Origin: Desulfobulbaceae bacterium
GTDB taxonomy: Bacteria > Desulfobacterota > Desulfobulbia > Desulfobulbales > Desulfobulbaceae
Length of the DNA: 64,000 nt
Direction of reading: 5' to 3'
Assembly: GCA_026987195.1 (NCBI GenBank)
Contig: JALSNC010000126.1
Coordinates: forward strand, 1-64,000
Each line of letters opens with the position of its first letter. Within the stretch, counting starts at the first letter, position 1. The notes below the pieces were generated by a model. The model did no database searches, had not been told where the DNA came from, and saw only the letters and a list, made by a program, of their open reading frames with translations. The position numbers were made by a program, and so were the translations under genes. Shown here piece by piece: positions 8,834 through 18,868 of this stretch.

Positions 8834-10561
8834 CTACTTCAGGGGCAGTTGAATGATAAATGTCGTGCCTTCTCCTTCCAGGGATTCAAATGTCAGGGTG
8901 CCGCCATGCTTGTCGCTGATGACGTCATGGGCGATGGTCAGCCCCTGGCCGGTGCCCCTGCCCACCTCCTTGGTGGTGAAAAAGGGGTCAAAGATCTTGT
9001 CATGGATCTCCGCCGGCATGCCGATGCCGGTATCGGCGATCCGGATCTCGATCTTTTCCGGCCGGGCAAGGGTACGGATGGTGATGGTTCCCTTGTCGCC
9101 CTCGGGATTTTCACCGAGTTTCCCGGCAATGGCATGGGCGGCATTCACCAGCAGATTGAGGATCACCTGCCCCATCTCGTCGACAAGGCACTGTACAGGG
9201 GGCAGATTTTCCGCGAGCTGCAGGTCCACGTCGGCGACATATTTCCACTCGTTTCGTGCCACGGTGACCGTGGTCTCGATGATCCTGTTGATATCCGCCT
9301 CTGTCTTCTTCCTGGAGGCAGGATGAGAAAATTCCTTCATGGCCCGGACAATGGAACTGACCCGCGCCACGCCTTCCCGGGACTGCTGAATGGCCTGGGG
9401 GATCTCTTCCTGCAGGTACTGCCAGTCCACCTCTTCCAGACATTCCTCGGCCTGGCGGATCAGGTCGGGGGTGAGCTGCTCCTTTTTGGCCGCGCTCACC
9501 AGGCCCTGCAACTGTTCGGCCAGCAGGGAGAGGTCGCTGAAACATTCCTGCAGGAAATCGATGTTGGTACCGACAAACTGCACCGGCGTGTTGATCTCGT
9601 GGGCGATGCCGGCGGCCAGCCGTCCCACGGATTCGAGTTTCTGGGCATGGAGGAGCTGGGACTGGAAGGCCTTTTTTTCCTCTTCCAGTTGTCTTTCCCG
9701 GTTGATGTTGCGCCCCACCAGGACCGAGCCGATCAGGGTGTTGTCGTCGGGATCGTAATAGGGAGAGACCGTGTAGTGGATATGCCCGCCCAGCCTTGGT
9801 TCGTGGACCTCCATCGAGTGCGCCTTCCCGTCGGCAAAGACCTTGGCGTGGGGGCAGTCGTCCATAGGTTCGCTGCGGTCGTGCAGGGCCTGGCAGCAGT
9901 ACATGCCGATCATCTCCTCGGGTCGCATGCCCAGGGTACTGCTCAGGGTCTTGTTGACACGGACAAGACGGTATTCCCGGTCGATGAGGGCAACGAAGTA
10001 GTCCATGGAGTCGGCGGTATGCTCCCACTCCTTCTTGGCGTGGAGAATGGCGGCCTGGGCGGCGCGCCGCTGCCGGATCTCCTGTTCCACCTGGCTGGTC
10101 CTCTGGCTGAGCTCCGCTGTCCGCCTGGCAACGGTCTGCTCAAGATCCTCCTGGTATCGGCTGACCTTTTCCAGCAGATAGCTGCGCTCCAGGGCACGCT
10201 CCACGGCATGCAGGAGCAGGGTCGGATCGTGAATCGGCTTGGTGACATAGTCCCATGCTCCGAGCCGGATGGCCTCGATGACGTCCTCCATGGTGCCGAC
10301 CCCGGAGACGAGGATGATCGGTTTATCGGCGGCCTGGCTCCGCACCGCCTTCAGGAGTTGCAGGCCGTCGAGTCCGGGCATGTCCAGATCCGTGAGCAGG
10401 ATGTCCGGGTCATGCTCCATGAAAAGCTCCAGGGCCCGGCTGCCGTCCGCGGTGGTGAGGGTCCTGTATCCCTGCTTCTGAAGGTAGCCGGCCATGTAGT
10501 CGCGGACAAAAGGATCATCCTCTGCCAGAAGAATCGTGATGGAATCGTTGGGTTTTCTCAT
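8834..10561 (-). CDS. Soluble hybrid kinase (REC-PAS-HisKA-HATPase)
   Basis: 575 residues from ATG 10561, which has GAGAGG 6 bp upstream. It has an N-terminal receiver (D58 in L-L-T-D-L-D-M-P-G), a coiled coil (~130-180), a Cys-containing PAS domain (~185-300; C-C-Q-A-L and D-D-C-P-H), HisKA with His321 (A-G-I-A-H-E-I-N-T-P) and an HATPase domain ending F-F-T-T-K-E-V-G-R-G-T-G-Q-G-L. No membrane helix is seen. The receiver-first layout means its kinase activity is probably set by another kinase, plausibly the heme kinase next to it, giving a relay. A good promoter lies ~250 bp upstream. Confidence 0.92.
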   Translation of the reverse strand: MRKPNDSITILLAEDDPFVRDYMAGYLQKQGYRTLTTADGSRALELFMEHDPDILLTDLDMPGLDGLQLLKAVRSQAADKPIILVSGVGTMEDVIEAIRLGAWDYVTKPIHDPTLLLHAVERALERSYLLEKVSRYQEDLEQTVARRTAELSQRTSQVEQEIRQRRAAQAAILHAKKEWEHTADSMDYFVALIDREYRLVRVNKTLSSTLGMRPEEMIGMYCCQALHDRSEPMDDCPHAKVFADGKAHSMEVHEPRLGGHIHYTVSPYYDPDDNTLIGSVLVGRNINRERQLEEEKKAFQSQLLHAQKLESVGRLAAGIAHEINTPVQFVGTNIDFLQECFSDLSLLAEQLQGLVSAAKKEQLTPDLIRQAEECLEEVDWQYLQEEIPQAIQQSREGVARVSSIVRAMKEFSHPASRKKTEADINRIIETTVTVARNEWKYVADVDLQLAENLPPVQCLVDEMGQVILNLLVNAAHAIAGKLGENPEGDKGTITIRTLARPEKIEIRIADTGIGMPAEIHDKIFDPFFTTKEVGRGTGQGLTIAHDVISDKHGGTLTFESLEGEGTTFIIQLPLK

Positions 10562-10810
10562 CTTTTCCTCTCGCGGAAGCCGGTGGATGGCAACGGTTGA
10601 CAGCGGATCCGGCCACGGAGCGGGGATGGCAGGCAGGCCGGATACACGGGGGCAGCGCCCATGGCCTTGCGGTGCAGGCTGAGATGACATGGCTGGGAGC
10701 GGAGCGTACCTGCCGGGATATCATGGGCAGGAGGAAAAGGTGACAGGAGCAATGGCGGGAGCATGGCGGCCCTCCCCTGGTTTCTGGCAGGATTACTGTT
10801 GCTTTCCTTC

Positions 10811-10838
10811 AGTATCGCACATTCTCCGGCTCTGTCAA
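10811..10838 (-). promoter_or_regulatory. Sigma-70-type promoter for the REC-PAS kinase
   Basis: On the minus strand a perfect -35 TTGACA (10838-10833) and -10 GATACT (10816-10811) are separated by 16 bp. Transcription would start near 10804 and leave a ~240-nt leader before the kinase at 10561. Nothing else was seen in the 309-bp gap 10562-10870 that separates priA from the kinase. Confidence 0.5.
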
Positions 10839-10870
10839 AATGGTAATTGCCTTGGCATGCAGGTCGTCCT

Positions 10871-13381
10871 CTACATCATGTTTTCCGGGTCCACATCCAC
10901 CGCCATCCGCACCCCGGCCGGGCAGAGTTTCCTCTTCTCTTCCAGCAACTGTTCGCAGACCTGGCGCAGGCAGGCCCGGTCGCGGCTTTTGAGCAGGAGC
11001 TGCCAGCGGGACCGGTCGCGCAGCCGGGCCAGCGGCGCCGGTGCCGGGCCGAGGAGCATCACCGGCTTACCGGCGCAGGCACGGCGCAGGAATTCGGCCA
11101 CCTGGCCTGCACATCGCCTGACCATATGCTCGTCGCGGGCGCTGAAACGGATGTTGACCAGGCGGGCAAAGGGCGGATAGCCCAGTTCCCGGCGCAGCTC
11201 GATCTCCCGGGCATAGAGTTTCTGGTAGTCATGGTCGCGGGCATGGCGGATGGCATAGTGTTCCGGCTGGTGGGTCTGGATGATCACCCGGCCCGCATTC
11301 TCGCCCCGGCCGGCCCGGCCGGTGACCTGGGAGAGCAGGGAAAAGGTCCGTTCCGATGCCTTGTAGTCGGGCATGCCCAGACCGGAATCGGCCCAGACCA
11401 CGCCCACCAGGGTGATGTGCGGGAAATGGAGCCCCTTGGCGATCATCTGGGTGCCGACCAGGATATCGACATCCCGGTCGCGCACGGCCTTGAGGATGGC
11501 GAGATAGTTCTTGCGGCTGGTGGCGGTATCGCTGTCCAGCCGGGCCACCCTGGCATGGGGCAGGAGCTGGCGGACCTCTTCCTCTATCCGTTCCGAGCCA
11601 AGGCCCAGACCGACGACCTTGTCCGAGCGGCAGGCCGGACAGAGGATGTCGGGCGGGAGGCTGAAGCCGCAGTAATGACAGACCAGCCGGTTCTGCTGCC
11701 GGTGCATGGTCAGCGAGACCTGGCAGTGGCTGCACTGGACGATGTGGCCGCAGTCCCGGCAGAGCATGAAGGAGGAAAAGCCGCGACGGTTGACGAAGAG
11801 CAGGCTCTGCTCGCGCTGTTCCATTGTCTCGCGCAGGGCGGCGATCAGCCGGTCGGAAAAGAAAAGATCGGGCCTGGAGCGCTTTTCCCGGGCCAGGTCG
11901 ACCACCTCGACCGTGGGCAGGGTCCGGCCCTGGACCCGGCGTGCCATGGCCAGCAGCCGGTACTTGCCGTTGCGGGCATGATGAAAACTGACCACTGACG
12001 GGGTGGCCGAGCCAAGGAGGACAGGACATCCGGCCAGCTTGCCGCGCAGGACGGCCAGGTCACGGCCGGAATAGCGCAGGCCGTCGTCCTGCTTGTAGGC
12101 CGGTTCGTGTTCCTCGTCAACGATGACCAGGCCGGGATCAGCCAGTGGCGCAAAGACCGCGGAACGTGCCCCGATGACGATCCTGGCCCGGCCTGTCATG
12201 ATGCGCTGCCACTGGTCAAGGCGCTCGCCGGCCGAAAGTCCGCTGTGGAGCACGGCCAGCCGGTCGCCGAAACGGGAATGGAAATGGGCCTCGAGCTGCG
12301 AGGCCAGGGCGATCTCCGGCACCAGGACCAGGACACTCCTGCCGCGCTCCAGCGCCGCCTCGCTGGCCCGCAGGTAGACCTCGGTCTTGCCGCTGCCGGT
12401 GGTGCCGAAGAGAAGAAAGGTGGCAAATTCCTGTGCCTCGATCACGGGCAGCAGTTCGGCCAGCACCTGCTCCTGCTCATCGGTGAGCTGCCGCGGAGGC
12501 GGAAGATAGGGCGGCTGACTGCCAAAGGGGTCGCGGTGGACCCTGCGGCGGCCCATGGCGAGAATCCGGCGCCGGCAGAGGCCCTTGAGGGGGGCCGAGA
12601 TATTGCTGTAGTGGCGGCGGAGTTCGGGCCGCGGCACGGGACGTCTGCCCTGCCCCAGCCAGAGCTCGACGAACAGGCGCAGGGCACGGTGCTCGGAGGG
12701 CTTGAGATCATCGGCACCTGCCGATGCCGCGAGACGGCGCAGTACCTGCTCGGCGTCCCGGGCCGGTTCCCTGTCCGGCAGTGGTTCAAGCAGGGGTCCG
12801 GGTTCGACCACATCCACGGTCCTGGCCCTGACCTTGTCACCGGTGACCACCTCCTCGATGCTGATCAGTCCGTCGTTTTCCCACTGCCGGAGCAGCCGCT
12901 GCCTTGCCGGGCTGCGCCACAGCGTCAGCACGGCCGCCGGAGACAGTTCGCCCCGGGCAAGGAGGCGGTCGACCCATGCGCCCTTCTCTTTTTCCTGCAG
13001 GCGCGCCGCTTCGCGCCGGCCACGCCCGGTGAGTACCACCCTGCGGCCGCTGCAGGAGGTGAGCCCGGCCGGCAGGGCAGTGCGGATGACCTCACCGGGC
13101 GGATGGAGATAGTAGGCCGCGACCCAGCGGAAAAAGGGAACCAGGACCGGGGGAAAGAGAGGTTCCGCATCCAGAATGTCAACGATATTCCTGATGGTGA
13201 AACCGCATTGGTCCTCTCCGGCTTCCGGGGCGGGGCCCAGCAGGTAACCGGTGACCAGGCGGTTGCCGAGGGGGACCAGGACCCGGACTCCGGGTCGGGG
13301 GTCGGTGTCCATGGTGTCCGGCGCGCCATAGGTCAGGGTCCGGGTGAGCGGCGCGGCAACGGCGACCTCGTAGAGTTTCAT
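10871..13381 (-). CDS. priA: Primosomal replication restart helicase PriA
   Basis: 836 residues from ATG 13381 (M-K-L-Y-E-V-A-V). It remodels stalled forks and loads DnaB independently of the origin. Visible are the N-terminal DNA-binding domain, Walker A G-T-T-G-S-G-K-T (Lys ~332), Walker B with D-E-E-H, the zinc-binding cysteines (C-R-D-C, C-S-H-C, C-H-Y-C, C-P-A-C) between the helicase lobes, and the late motifs G-T-Q-M-I-A-K-G and G-R-A-G-R. The helicase lobes and zinc region are typical. It is divergent in context from hrpA and lies 37 bp downstream of galU on the same strand, so galU-priA may be co-transcribed. Confidence 0.97.
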   Translation of the reverse strand: MKLYEVAVAAPLTRTLTYGAPDTMDTDPRPGVRVLVPLGNRLVTGYLLGPAPEAGEDQCGFTIRNIVDILDAEPLFPPVLVPFFRWVAAYYLHPPGEVIRTALPAGLTSCSGRRVVLTGRGRREAARLQEKEKGAWVDRLLARGELSPAAVLTLWRSPARQRLLRQWENDGLISIEEVVTGDKVRARTVDVVEPGPLLEPLPDREPARDAEQVLRRLAASAGADDLKPSEHRALRLFVELWLGQGRRPVPRPELRRHYSNISAPLKGLCRRRILAMGRRRVHRDPFGSQPPYLPPPRQLTDEQEQVLAELLPVIEAQEFATFLLFGTTGSGKTEVYLRASEAALERGRSVLVLVPEIALASQLEAHFHSRFGDRLAVLHSGLSAGERLDQWQRIMTGRARIVIGARSAVFAPLADPGLVIVDEEHEPAYKQDDGLRYSGRDLAVLRGKLAGCPVLLGSATPSVVSFHHARNGKYRLLAMARRVQGRTLPTVEVVDLAREKRSRPDLFFSDRLIAALRETMEQREQSLLFVNRRGFSSFMLCRDCGHIVQCSHCQVSLTMHRQQNRLVCHYCGFSLPPDILCPACRSDKVVGLGLGSERIEEEVRQLLPHARVARLDSDTATSRKNYLAILKAVRDRDVDILVGTQMIAKGLHFPHITLVGVVWADSGLGMPDYKASERTFSLLSQVTGRAGRGENAGRVIIQTHQPEHYAIRHARDHDYQKLYAREIELRRELGYPPFARLVNIRFSARDEHMVRRCAGQVAEFLRRACAGKPVMLLGPAPAPLARLRDRSRWQLLLKSRDRACLRQVCEQLLEEKRKLCPAGVRMAVDVDPENMM

Positions 13382-13418
13382 GCGTTGTACCTGTCCACGG
13401 CCGGTGCCGCGATGCGGT

Positions 13419-14309
13419 TCACCGGTCAGCGGGACTGCAGCCGTTGCAGATCTGCTCGAGATGTTCCCGGAACGGTTCTCCCAGGGCGGGATGATCCAGG
13501 GCGAAATCGACAATGGCCTTCAGGTAGCCCAGCTTGTCGCCGGCATCATACCGCCTGCCCTCGAATTCATAGGCGTACATGCCCCGTTTCTTGGACAGGG
13601 CCAGCAGGGCATCGGTGAGCTGGATCTCGCCGCCGTAGCCGGGAGTGGTCCTGCCCAGGAGGTCGAAGATCTCGGGCATGAGGAGGTAGCGGCCGATGAT
13701 GGCCATGTCGGAATCCGAGGTGCCGGGCGCCGGTTTCTCCACCATCCGTTTCACCCGGTAGGTATTGTCGATATCGGTCTCCTCGCCCTCGACGATACCA
13801 TACTGGTAGGTCTGGTCACGGGGGACCCGCTGGATGGCGACAATGGCCTCGCCGACCCTGTTGTACAACTTAATCATCTGCTTGCAGCAGGGCACCCGGC
13901 TCCGCACCAGATCATCGCCCAGCAGCACCAGGAAGGGCTCGTCACCGACAACGTTGCGGGCCATCCAGATGGCATGGCCAAGGCCCAGGGGTTCCTTCTG
14001 CCGGACCGACACCACGTCGATGAGGTTGGAGATATTGTTGAGTTCTTCGCGCAGCCGGGCCTTGTTCTTCTCCTTGAGCACGGTGTCGAGCTGAAAATCG
14101 TAGTCAAAGTGGTTCTCAATGGCCGATTTGCCGGCGCTGGTGATCAGTATCACCTCCTCGATGCCGGATGCCACCACCTCTTCGACGATGTACTGGATGG
14201 TCGGCCGGTCGACGATGGTCAGCATCTCCTTGGGAATGGCCTTGGTTGCGGGCAGGAATCGGGTGCCGAGCCCTGCCACCGGGATAACCGCCTTGCGGAT
14301 TTTTTTCAT
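13419..14309 (-). CDS. galU: UTP-glucose-1-phosphate uridylyltransferase
   Basis: 296 residues. It makes UDP-glucose from UTP and glucose-1-phosphate for lipopolysaccharide and exopolysaccharide synthesis. The N terminus has the nucleotidyltransferase signature G-L-G-T-R-F-L-P-A-T-K with K-E-M-L in the next turn. The middle has L-G-D-D (metal/nucleotide) and the C-terminal third has V-E-K-P. The length is normal for the family. The start ATG 14309 has a GGGGGA-type SD. It is divergent from hrpA across a 156-bp gap. Confidence 0.96.
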   Translation of the reverse strand: MKKIRKAVIPVAGLGTRFLPATKAIPKEMLTIVDRPTIQYIVEEVVASGIEEVILITSAGKSAIENHFDYDFQLDTVLKEKNKARLREELNNISNLIDVVSVRQKEPLGLGHAIWMARNVVGDEPFLVLLGDDLVRSRVPCCKQMIKLYNRVGEAIVAIQRVPRDQTYQYGIVEGEETDIDNTYRVKRMVEKPAPGTSDSDMAIIGRYLLMPEIFDLLGRTTPGYGGEIQLTDALLALSKKRGMYAYEFEGRRYDAGDKLGYLKAIVDFALDHPALGEPFREHLEQICNGCSPADR

Positions 14310-14369
14310 CTTTCCCCCTTTATGTTGCTTTCAATCCGGGTTGCTTTTCAAGTGAGTTTTCTGAAGAGA

Positions 14370-14429
14370 CCGGGTATAGATGGCACGGATTGTGGTCACG
14401 GCGGAGCGTATCATATCCATTATACCCGG
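14370..14429. promoter_or_regulatory. Inverted repeat in galU-hrpA divergent gap
   Basis: The 9-bp sequence CCGGGTATA (14370-14378) recurs inverted as TATACCCGG (14421-14429), centred in the divergent galU/hrpA intergenic region. It could be an operator pair or a transcript hairpin. No regulator can be assigned. Confidence 0.35.
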
Positions 14430-14465
14430 CCATGGGTGCCGTGTCGAAGAAATAAAAACAAAGTC

Positions 14466-17400
14466 ATGCTGTTAACCTATCCTCCCGAACTTCCCATCAC
14501 CGCCTGCCGGCAGCGGATCGTCGAGGCCATCCGCACCAGCCGCGTGCTGGTGGTTGCCGGTGACACCGGTTCCGGCAAGACCACCCAGCTTCCCAGGATG
14601 TGCCTGGAGGCCGGCCGTGGCCGGCATGGCCTGATCGGCTGTACCCAGCCCCGGCGCATCGCGGCCGTGGCCATGGCGGAGCGGGTGGCGGAAGAGGTGG
14701 GCGATCCCGCGGCAGTGGGCTACAAGATCCGTTTCAGCGACCACACCCGGGACACGACCCGGATCAAGTTCATGACCGACGGCATTCTCCTGGCCGAGAC
14801 CAGAAGCGACCGGCTGCTGCAGGCCTATGACACCCTGATCATCGACGAGGCCCACGAGCGCAGCCTGAACATCGATTTCCTGCTCGGCCATCTCAAGGGA
14901 CTGCTGGCACGCCGCGACGACCTGCGCCTGATCATCTCCTCGGCCACCATTGACACGGACCGGTTCAGCGCCCACTTCGACGAGGCGCCGGTCATCGAGG
15001 TCTCGGGCCGCACCCATCCGGTACAGGTACGCTATGACGGCGAAGATGACGAAAACGAGACCTACCTGGAGCGGGCCGTGGCCCGGGCCCTGGAGCTGGC
15101 AGCCCTGCCTGAGGGCGGAGATATCCTGGTCTTCATGCCCACGGAACGGGACATCAGGGAGACCGTGGACGCCCTCTCCCACCGGCTGAAGGGCCAGGCC
15201 CTGATCCTGCCCCTGTTCGGCCGCCTGCAGGGCGCGGACCAGCGGCGGATCTTCCGGCCGGCCCGCCGGCGCAAGATCATCGTGGCAACCAACATCGCCG
15301 AGACCTCCATCACCGTGCCCGGCATCCGCTACGTGGTGGATACAGGGCTTGCCCGCCAGGCACGCTACAATGTCCGGGCCAGGACCACCAGCCTCCTGGT
15401 CTCCCGCGTCTCCCAGGCGTCCTGCCGGCAGCGGGCCGGCCGCTGCGGCCGCACCGGGCCCGGCATCTGTTACCGGCTCTACAGCGAAGAAGACTATCTC
15501 GCCAGACCGCAGTTCACCCTGCCCGAGATCCAGCGTTCCAACCTGGCCGAGGTGATCCTGCAGATGATCGCCCTGAACCTGGGTGATCCCCGCCGCTTTC
15601 CCTTCATCGATCCGCCTTCGCCCGGCGCCATCCGCGAAGGATTCCGGGTCCTGCACGAGCTGGGCGCCCTGGATCAGCACGACCGGATCACCGACCGGGG
15701 GCGGATCATGGCGCGGTTGCCCCTGGACCCCAGGATCTCGCGAATCATCATCGAGGGGGCGGAGCTGGGCGCGTTGCGGGAAGTCAGGATCATTGCCGCC
15801 GCCCTCTCCATCCAGGATCCGCGGATCAGGCCGGCCGAGCAGGAGGCAAAGGCCGACGAGGCACACCGGCGGTTCCGGCATGAAAAATCGGATTTCCTCA
15901 CCTATGTCACCATCTGGGACACGTTTCATGCCACTGGTGACCAGGCCCGCACCGCGGCCAGGCTGCGCAGGTTCTGCCGCGACAACTATCTCTCCTGGCA
16001 GCGGATGCGCGAGTGGTTCGACGTCCATGACCAGATCAGACGGCAGCTCCGGCAGGAAGGCGGATTTGCCGACAACACCGAACCGGCATCGTATGATGCC
16101 ATCCACCAGGCCCTGGCCGCCGGTTTTCTGCGCAACATCGCCCAGCGTCAGAAAAAGAACCTCTACCAGGGCGCTGGCGGCCGCGAGATCATGCTCTTTC
16201 CCGGCTCCTCTCTTTACAACCGGGGTGGCCAGTGGATCGTTGCTGCCGAGTTTGTCGAGACATCCCGTCTCTTTGCCCGGACCGCGGCGGTCATCGACCA
16301 GCGCTGGCTGGAACACCTCGGCGGCGACCTGTGCCGCCGCTCCTGGTCCGATCCCCACTGGAGCCGCAGGTCCGGCCAGGTGGTGGCCCTGGAACGGGTC
16401 ACCCTGTTCGGGTTCACCATCGTGGCCGGCCGGCGGGTCAACTACGGCCGCATCAGCAGGGCCACCCGGAAGGAGGCGCGACAGATCTTCATCCGCCAGG
16501 CGCTGGTCCGGGGCGATCTCGGTGGCCGGTATGATTTTCTCGAACAGAACCTGAAGCTGGCCCGCACCCTGAGCGACATGGAGCAGCGGCTCCGCCGGCG
16601 GAACATCATGGTGGACGAAGAGGATATCTACGGGTTCTATGACCGGCGGCTGCCGGCGTGGGTCCATGACCGCCACACCTTGAACCGGTTTCTGAAAAAG
16701 AGGCACAACCGGGAGACCCTGCGCATGGGCGAACAGGATCTCTGCCAGGGCAGACCGGCTGCCGATGAGCTGTACCGCTTTCCGGCCACCCTGCGCTCCG
16801 GCAGGCTTGAATTTCGCCTCCACTACCTCTTTGAGCCGGGCAGTGATGCCGACGGTGTCACCGTGGAGATCCCGCAGGACCTGCTGGGCGAGGTGGAACC
16901 GGCAGTCTTTGAATGGCTGGTGCCGGGCCTGCTGCCGGAAAAGGTGCTCCATCTGCTCAAGCGTCTGCCCAAAAAACTGCGGCGGCACCTGGTGCCCCTG
17001 CCCCATGCCGTGGACCGGCTGCTGGACGGGCTCGACCTCTACCAGGGTTCCCTGTACCCGGCCCTGGAACGGATGATCCGCCGCCGTTACCAGGTGGAGG
17101 TGCGGCGGGAGGACTGGCGTACCGATACCCTGCCGCCCCATCTCAGGATGCGGTTTGTCCTTGTGGATGGGCAGGGGCAGACCCTCGGGGCCGGGCGTTG
17201 CTTTGCCGATCTGCGCAGGTGGCAGGCGCCGGGGGAGGCAGAGACGAAGAAAAGGACAGGGAAGGTGTCCCTGCCGGAAAAGCAGGGGATCACCGACTGG
17301 GACTTTGAGGGACTTCTGGATCCGGTCCAGACGAGGGATGCCGACAGTGGTCAGCCGCTCATCCACTACCCCGCCCTGATGCCCGACAGGGAAGGCACCA

Positions 17401-18209
17401 CCCTCACCCTGCGGTATATCCGGGATCGGGAACAGGCCCGGATATCCAACCGCCGGGCCATGCGCTGGCTCTACAGCCGCAGGTTCGCCAGGGAACACCG
17501 GGCCCTGGCCCGGGAGTGCAAGGCGGCGGTGGCCGGCCATTCGGCCTCCTGGCTGGCCCTGGGAGCGCGGGCCACGGCGGCGGAACTGAAGGAGGCGCTG
17601 CTGGGGCTGGTCATGGACCGGATCTTCCGGACCGGCGGCGGAGAGATACCGGACCGGCGGACCTGGGAGGAGCGCATCAGGACCATCGAGGGACAGGGTC
17701 TGCTCCGGACCGGCCGGCAGGAACTGGAGCGCGTGCTGACGATCCTGGTCACCCGGCGCAAGGTCCGCGCCGCCATCATGCAGTGGGCGGAACGGGCGCG
17801 CAGGAGCCGCTGTTTTTCCCGGCAGCGGCTGGATGACTACCTGGCGCTCCTGGCCGAGATCGTACCACCGGATTTTCTTTTCGCCCCGGAGCCGGTCGAG
17901 CTGCAGCACCTGGAGCGCTACCTGCGGGCCCTGGCACGACGCGTCGAGCGGGCCGAACAGGCGCCGGCCAAGGACGAGGCCAAGGCGACACGGCTCCAGC
18001 CCTTTCTCCGGCGGCTGCAGCATCTGGCCGAGCTGGAGCGGTCCGGTTCGCGCAAGTGCCGCGAGGCCGTGGCACGCTATCGTTTCATGGTCAACGAGTT
18101 CAGGGTTTCCCTTTTTGCGCCGGAGCTGGGCACCGCCATCCCGGTGTCGGAAAAACGGCTCAACGCCCTCTGGCAGGAGCTGCAGGATCTCTGCCGCCGC
18201 GTGGAGTGA
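14466..18209 (+). CDS. hrpA: ATP-dependent RNA helicase HrpA
   Basis: 1247 residues (E. coli HrpA about 1300). A DEAH-box helicase, with motif I G-D-T-G-S-G-K-T-T (residues ~33-41), motif II D127-E-A-H130, S-A-T (III), and motif VI Q-R-A-G-R-C-G-R-T-G. Then come the winged-helix/ratchet and OB-fold regions and a long C-terminal HrpA-specific domain (roughly residues 640-1247). HrpA acts on mRNA and stalled ribosomes in Enterobacteria. The ATG at 14466 directly precedes family-like sequence; the SD is weak. The gene is intact. A long antisense open frame covers it but shows no family features. Confidence 0.95.
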   Translation: MLLTYPPELPITACRQRIVEAIRTSRVLVVAGDTGSGKTTQLPRMCLEAGRGRHGLIGCTQPRRIAAVAMAERVAEEVGDPAAVGYKIRFSDHTRDTTRIKFMTDGILLAETRSDRLLQAYDTLIIDEAHERSLNIDFLLGHLKGLLARRDDLRLIISSATIDTDRFSAHFDEAPVIEVSGRTHPVQVRYDGEDDENETYLERAVARALELAALPEGGDILVFMPTERDIRETVDALSHRLKGQALILPLFGRLQGADQRRIFRPARRRKIIVATNIAETSITVPGIRYVVDTGLARQARYNVRARTTSLLVSRVSQASCRQRAGRCGRTGPGICYRLYSEEDYLARPQFTLPEIQRSNLAEVILQMIALNLGDPRRFPFIDPPSPGAIREGFRVLHELGALDQHDRITDRGRIMARLPLDPRISRIIIEGAELGALREVRIIAAALSIQDPRIRPAEQEAKADEAHRRFRHEKSDFLTYVTIWDTFHATGDQARTAARLRRFCRDNYLSWQRMREWFDVHDQIRRQLRQEGGFADNTEPASYDAIHQALAAGFLRNIAQRQKKNLYQGAGGREIMLFPGSSLYNRGGQWIVAAEFVETSRLFARTAAVIDQRWLEHLGGDLCRRSWSDPHWSRRSGQVVALERVTLFGFTIVAGRRVNYGRISRATRKEARQIFIRQALVRGDLGGRYDFLEQNLKLARTLSDMEQRLRRRNIMVDEEDIYGFYDRRLPAWVHDRHTLNRFLKKRHNRETLRMGEQDLCQGRPAADELYRFPATLRSGRLEFRLHYLFEPGSDADGVTVEIPQDLLGEVEPAVFEWLVPGLLPEKVLHLLKRLPKKLRRHLVPLPHAVDRLLDGLDLYQGSLYPALERMIRRRYQVEVRREDWRTDTLPPHLRMRFVLVDGQGQTLGAGRCFADLRRWQAPGEAETKKRTGKVSLPEKQGITDWDFEGLLDPVQTRDADSGQPLIHYPALMPDREGTTLTLRYIRDREQARISNRRAMRWLYSRRFAREHRALARECKAAVAGHSASWLALGARATAAELKEALLGLVMDRIFRTGGGEIPDRRTWEERIRTIEGQGLLRTGRQELERVLTILVTRRKVRAAIMQWAERARRSRCFSRQRLDDYLALLAEIVPPDFLFAPEPVELQHLERYLRALARRVERAEQAPAKDEAKATRLQPFLRRLQHLAELERSGSRKCREAVARYRFMVNEFRVSLFAPELGTAIPVSEKRLNALWQELQDLCRRVE

Positions 18210-18251
18210 CCTGCTCCATTCACGGGATGACGAACCAGCGGTTTTTCCGAG

Positions 18252-18382
18252 AACAATGGTGCAAGCGCTCTCAGGGGCCGCAGGCAAGCGACCGCAGGGA
18301 GACTCCGACAGCCTGGCTTTTCGGCCAGCCGCGAGCGCGTGCAGGTAAACGTAGACTCCGGATGGCGTGCTGCTGAACTTTC
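18252..18382 (+). repeat. Composite repeat: partial R3 joined to R1 end
   Basis: The left part matches the R3 left end (GTGCAAGCGCTCTCAGGGGC, then the ACCGCAGGGAGACTCCGACA core). The right part matches an R1 right arm (GGCCAGCCGCGAGCGCGTGC, then GCGTGCTGCTGAACTTT). It lies in the gap between hrpA and the convergent small gene. Confidence 0.6.
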
Positions 18383-18426
18383 ACCCGGAGCAGGGTGTCC
18401 GCCCCGAGATCCGCCGGATCTCCGGA

Positions 18427-18687
18427 TCAACTGTAGATCAGCACCCAGGTCTCATCGTTGACACTGATCCGCAACCGGCCGCCATGGTTACGGCCATAGA
18501 CCTCCCAGGCCGGCTCCCCTTTTATCTCGCATTTCAGGCACTGGGGCGAGTGGATGCCCTTGTCAGCGTCATTCCAGGCGACCAGGGTGGCGAACTCATT
18601 GTCCCGCAGGGCCAGCGGTTCGGCCATCCTGCGAACGGTTTCAAAATCGAGTGTGCAGCCGGTGACGGCAATGGTGATCTCCTGCAT
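18427..18687 (-). CDS. Small conserved-looking protein, function unknown
   Basis: 86 residues with a strong AGGAGG about 10 bp before ATG 18687. The protein is soluble and has a C-x-x-C pair (P-Q-C-L-K-C, residues ~48-53), one earlier Cys, and a compact C terminus W-E-V-Y-G-R-N-H-G-G-R-L-R-I. Codon use and SD strength argue that it is real. I do not recognise the family with confidence; it may be a small archaeal/deltaproteobacterial conserved protein of unknown role. It stands alone between repeat elements and is convergent with hrpA. Confidence 0.7.
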   Translation of the reverse strand: MQEITIAVTGCTLDFETVRRMAEPLALRDNEFATLVAWNDADKGIHSPQCLKCEIKGEPAWEVYGRNHGGRLRISVNDETWVLIYS

Positions 18688-18766
18688 GGTTCTGCCTCCT
18701 CCTGTACCTGCTTATACACCACCTGCCGCCAATGGACAATGGCTCAGAAACAAAAGAGCAGCCCTG

Positions 18767-18799
18767 GTCACGCACAGCTGACGCACTGCCGAATTTTAC
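18767..18799 (+). repeat. R1 right-arm fragment
   Basis: Matches the end of R1 copies: TCACGCACAGCTGACGCACT followed by G-C-C-G-A-A-T-T-T-T-A-C. The left arm is missing. It lies in the 18688-18868 gap, which otherwise shows only the SD of the small gene. Confidence 0.6.
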
Positions 18800-18868
18800 A
18801 GAAGTCCCGGTAATTCACAATCAGATGCCCCTGGCCGGTTTTTTCCGGGCCAGGGCCCTGCGACCTGC

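Noticed and set aside
14472-18287. 1271-codon open frame antisense to hrpA
   Set aside because: High-GC codon bias produces long antisense frames; it has no family motif and no SD, and lies over a clearly real helicase gene.
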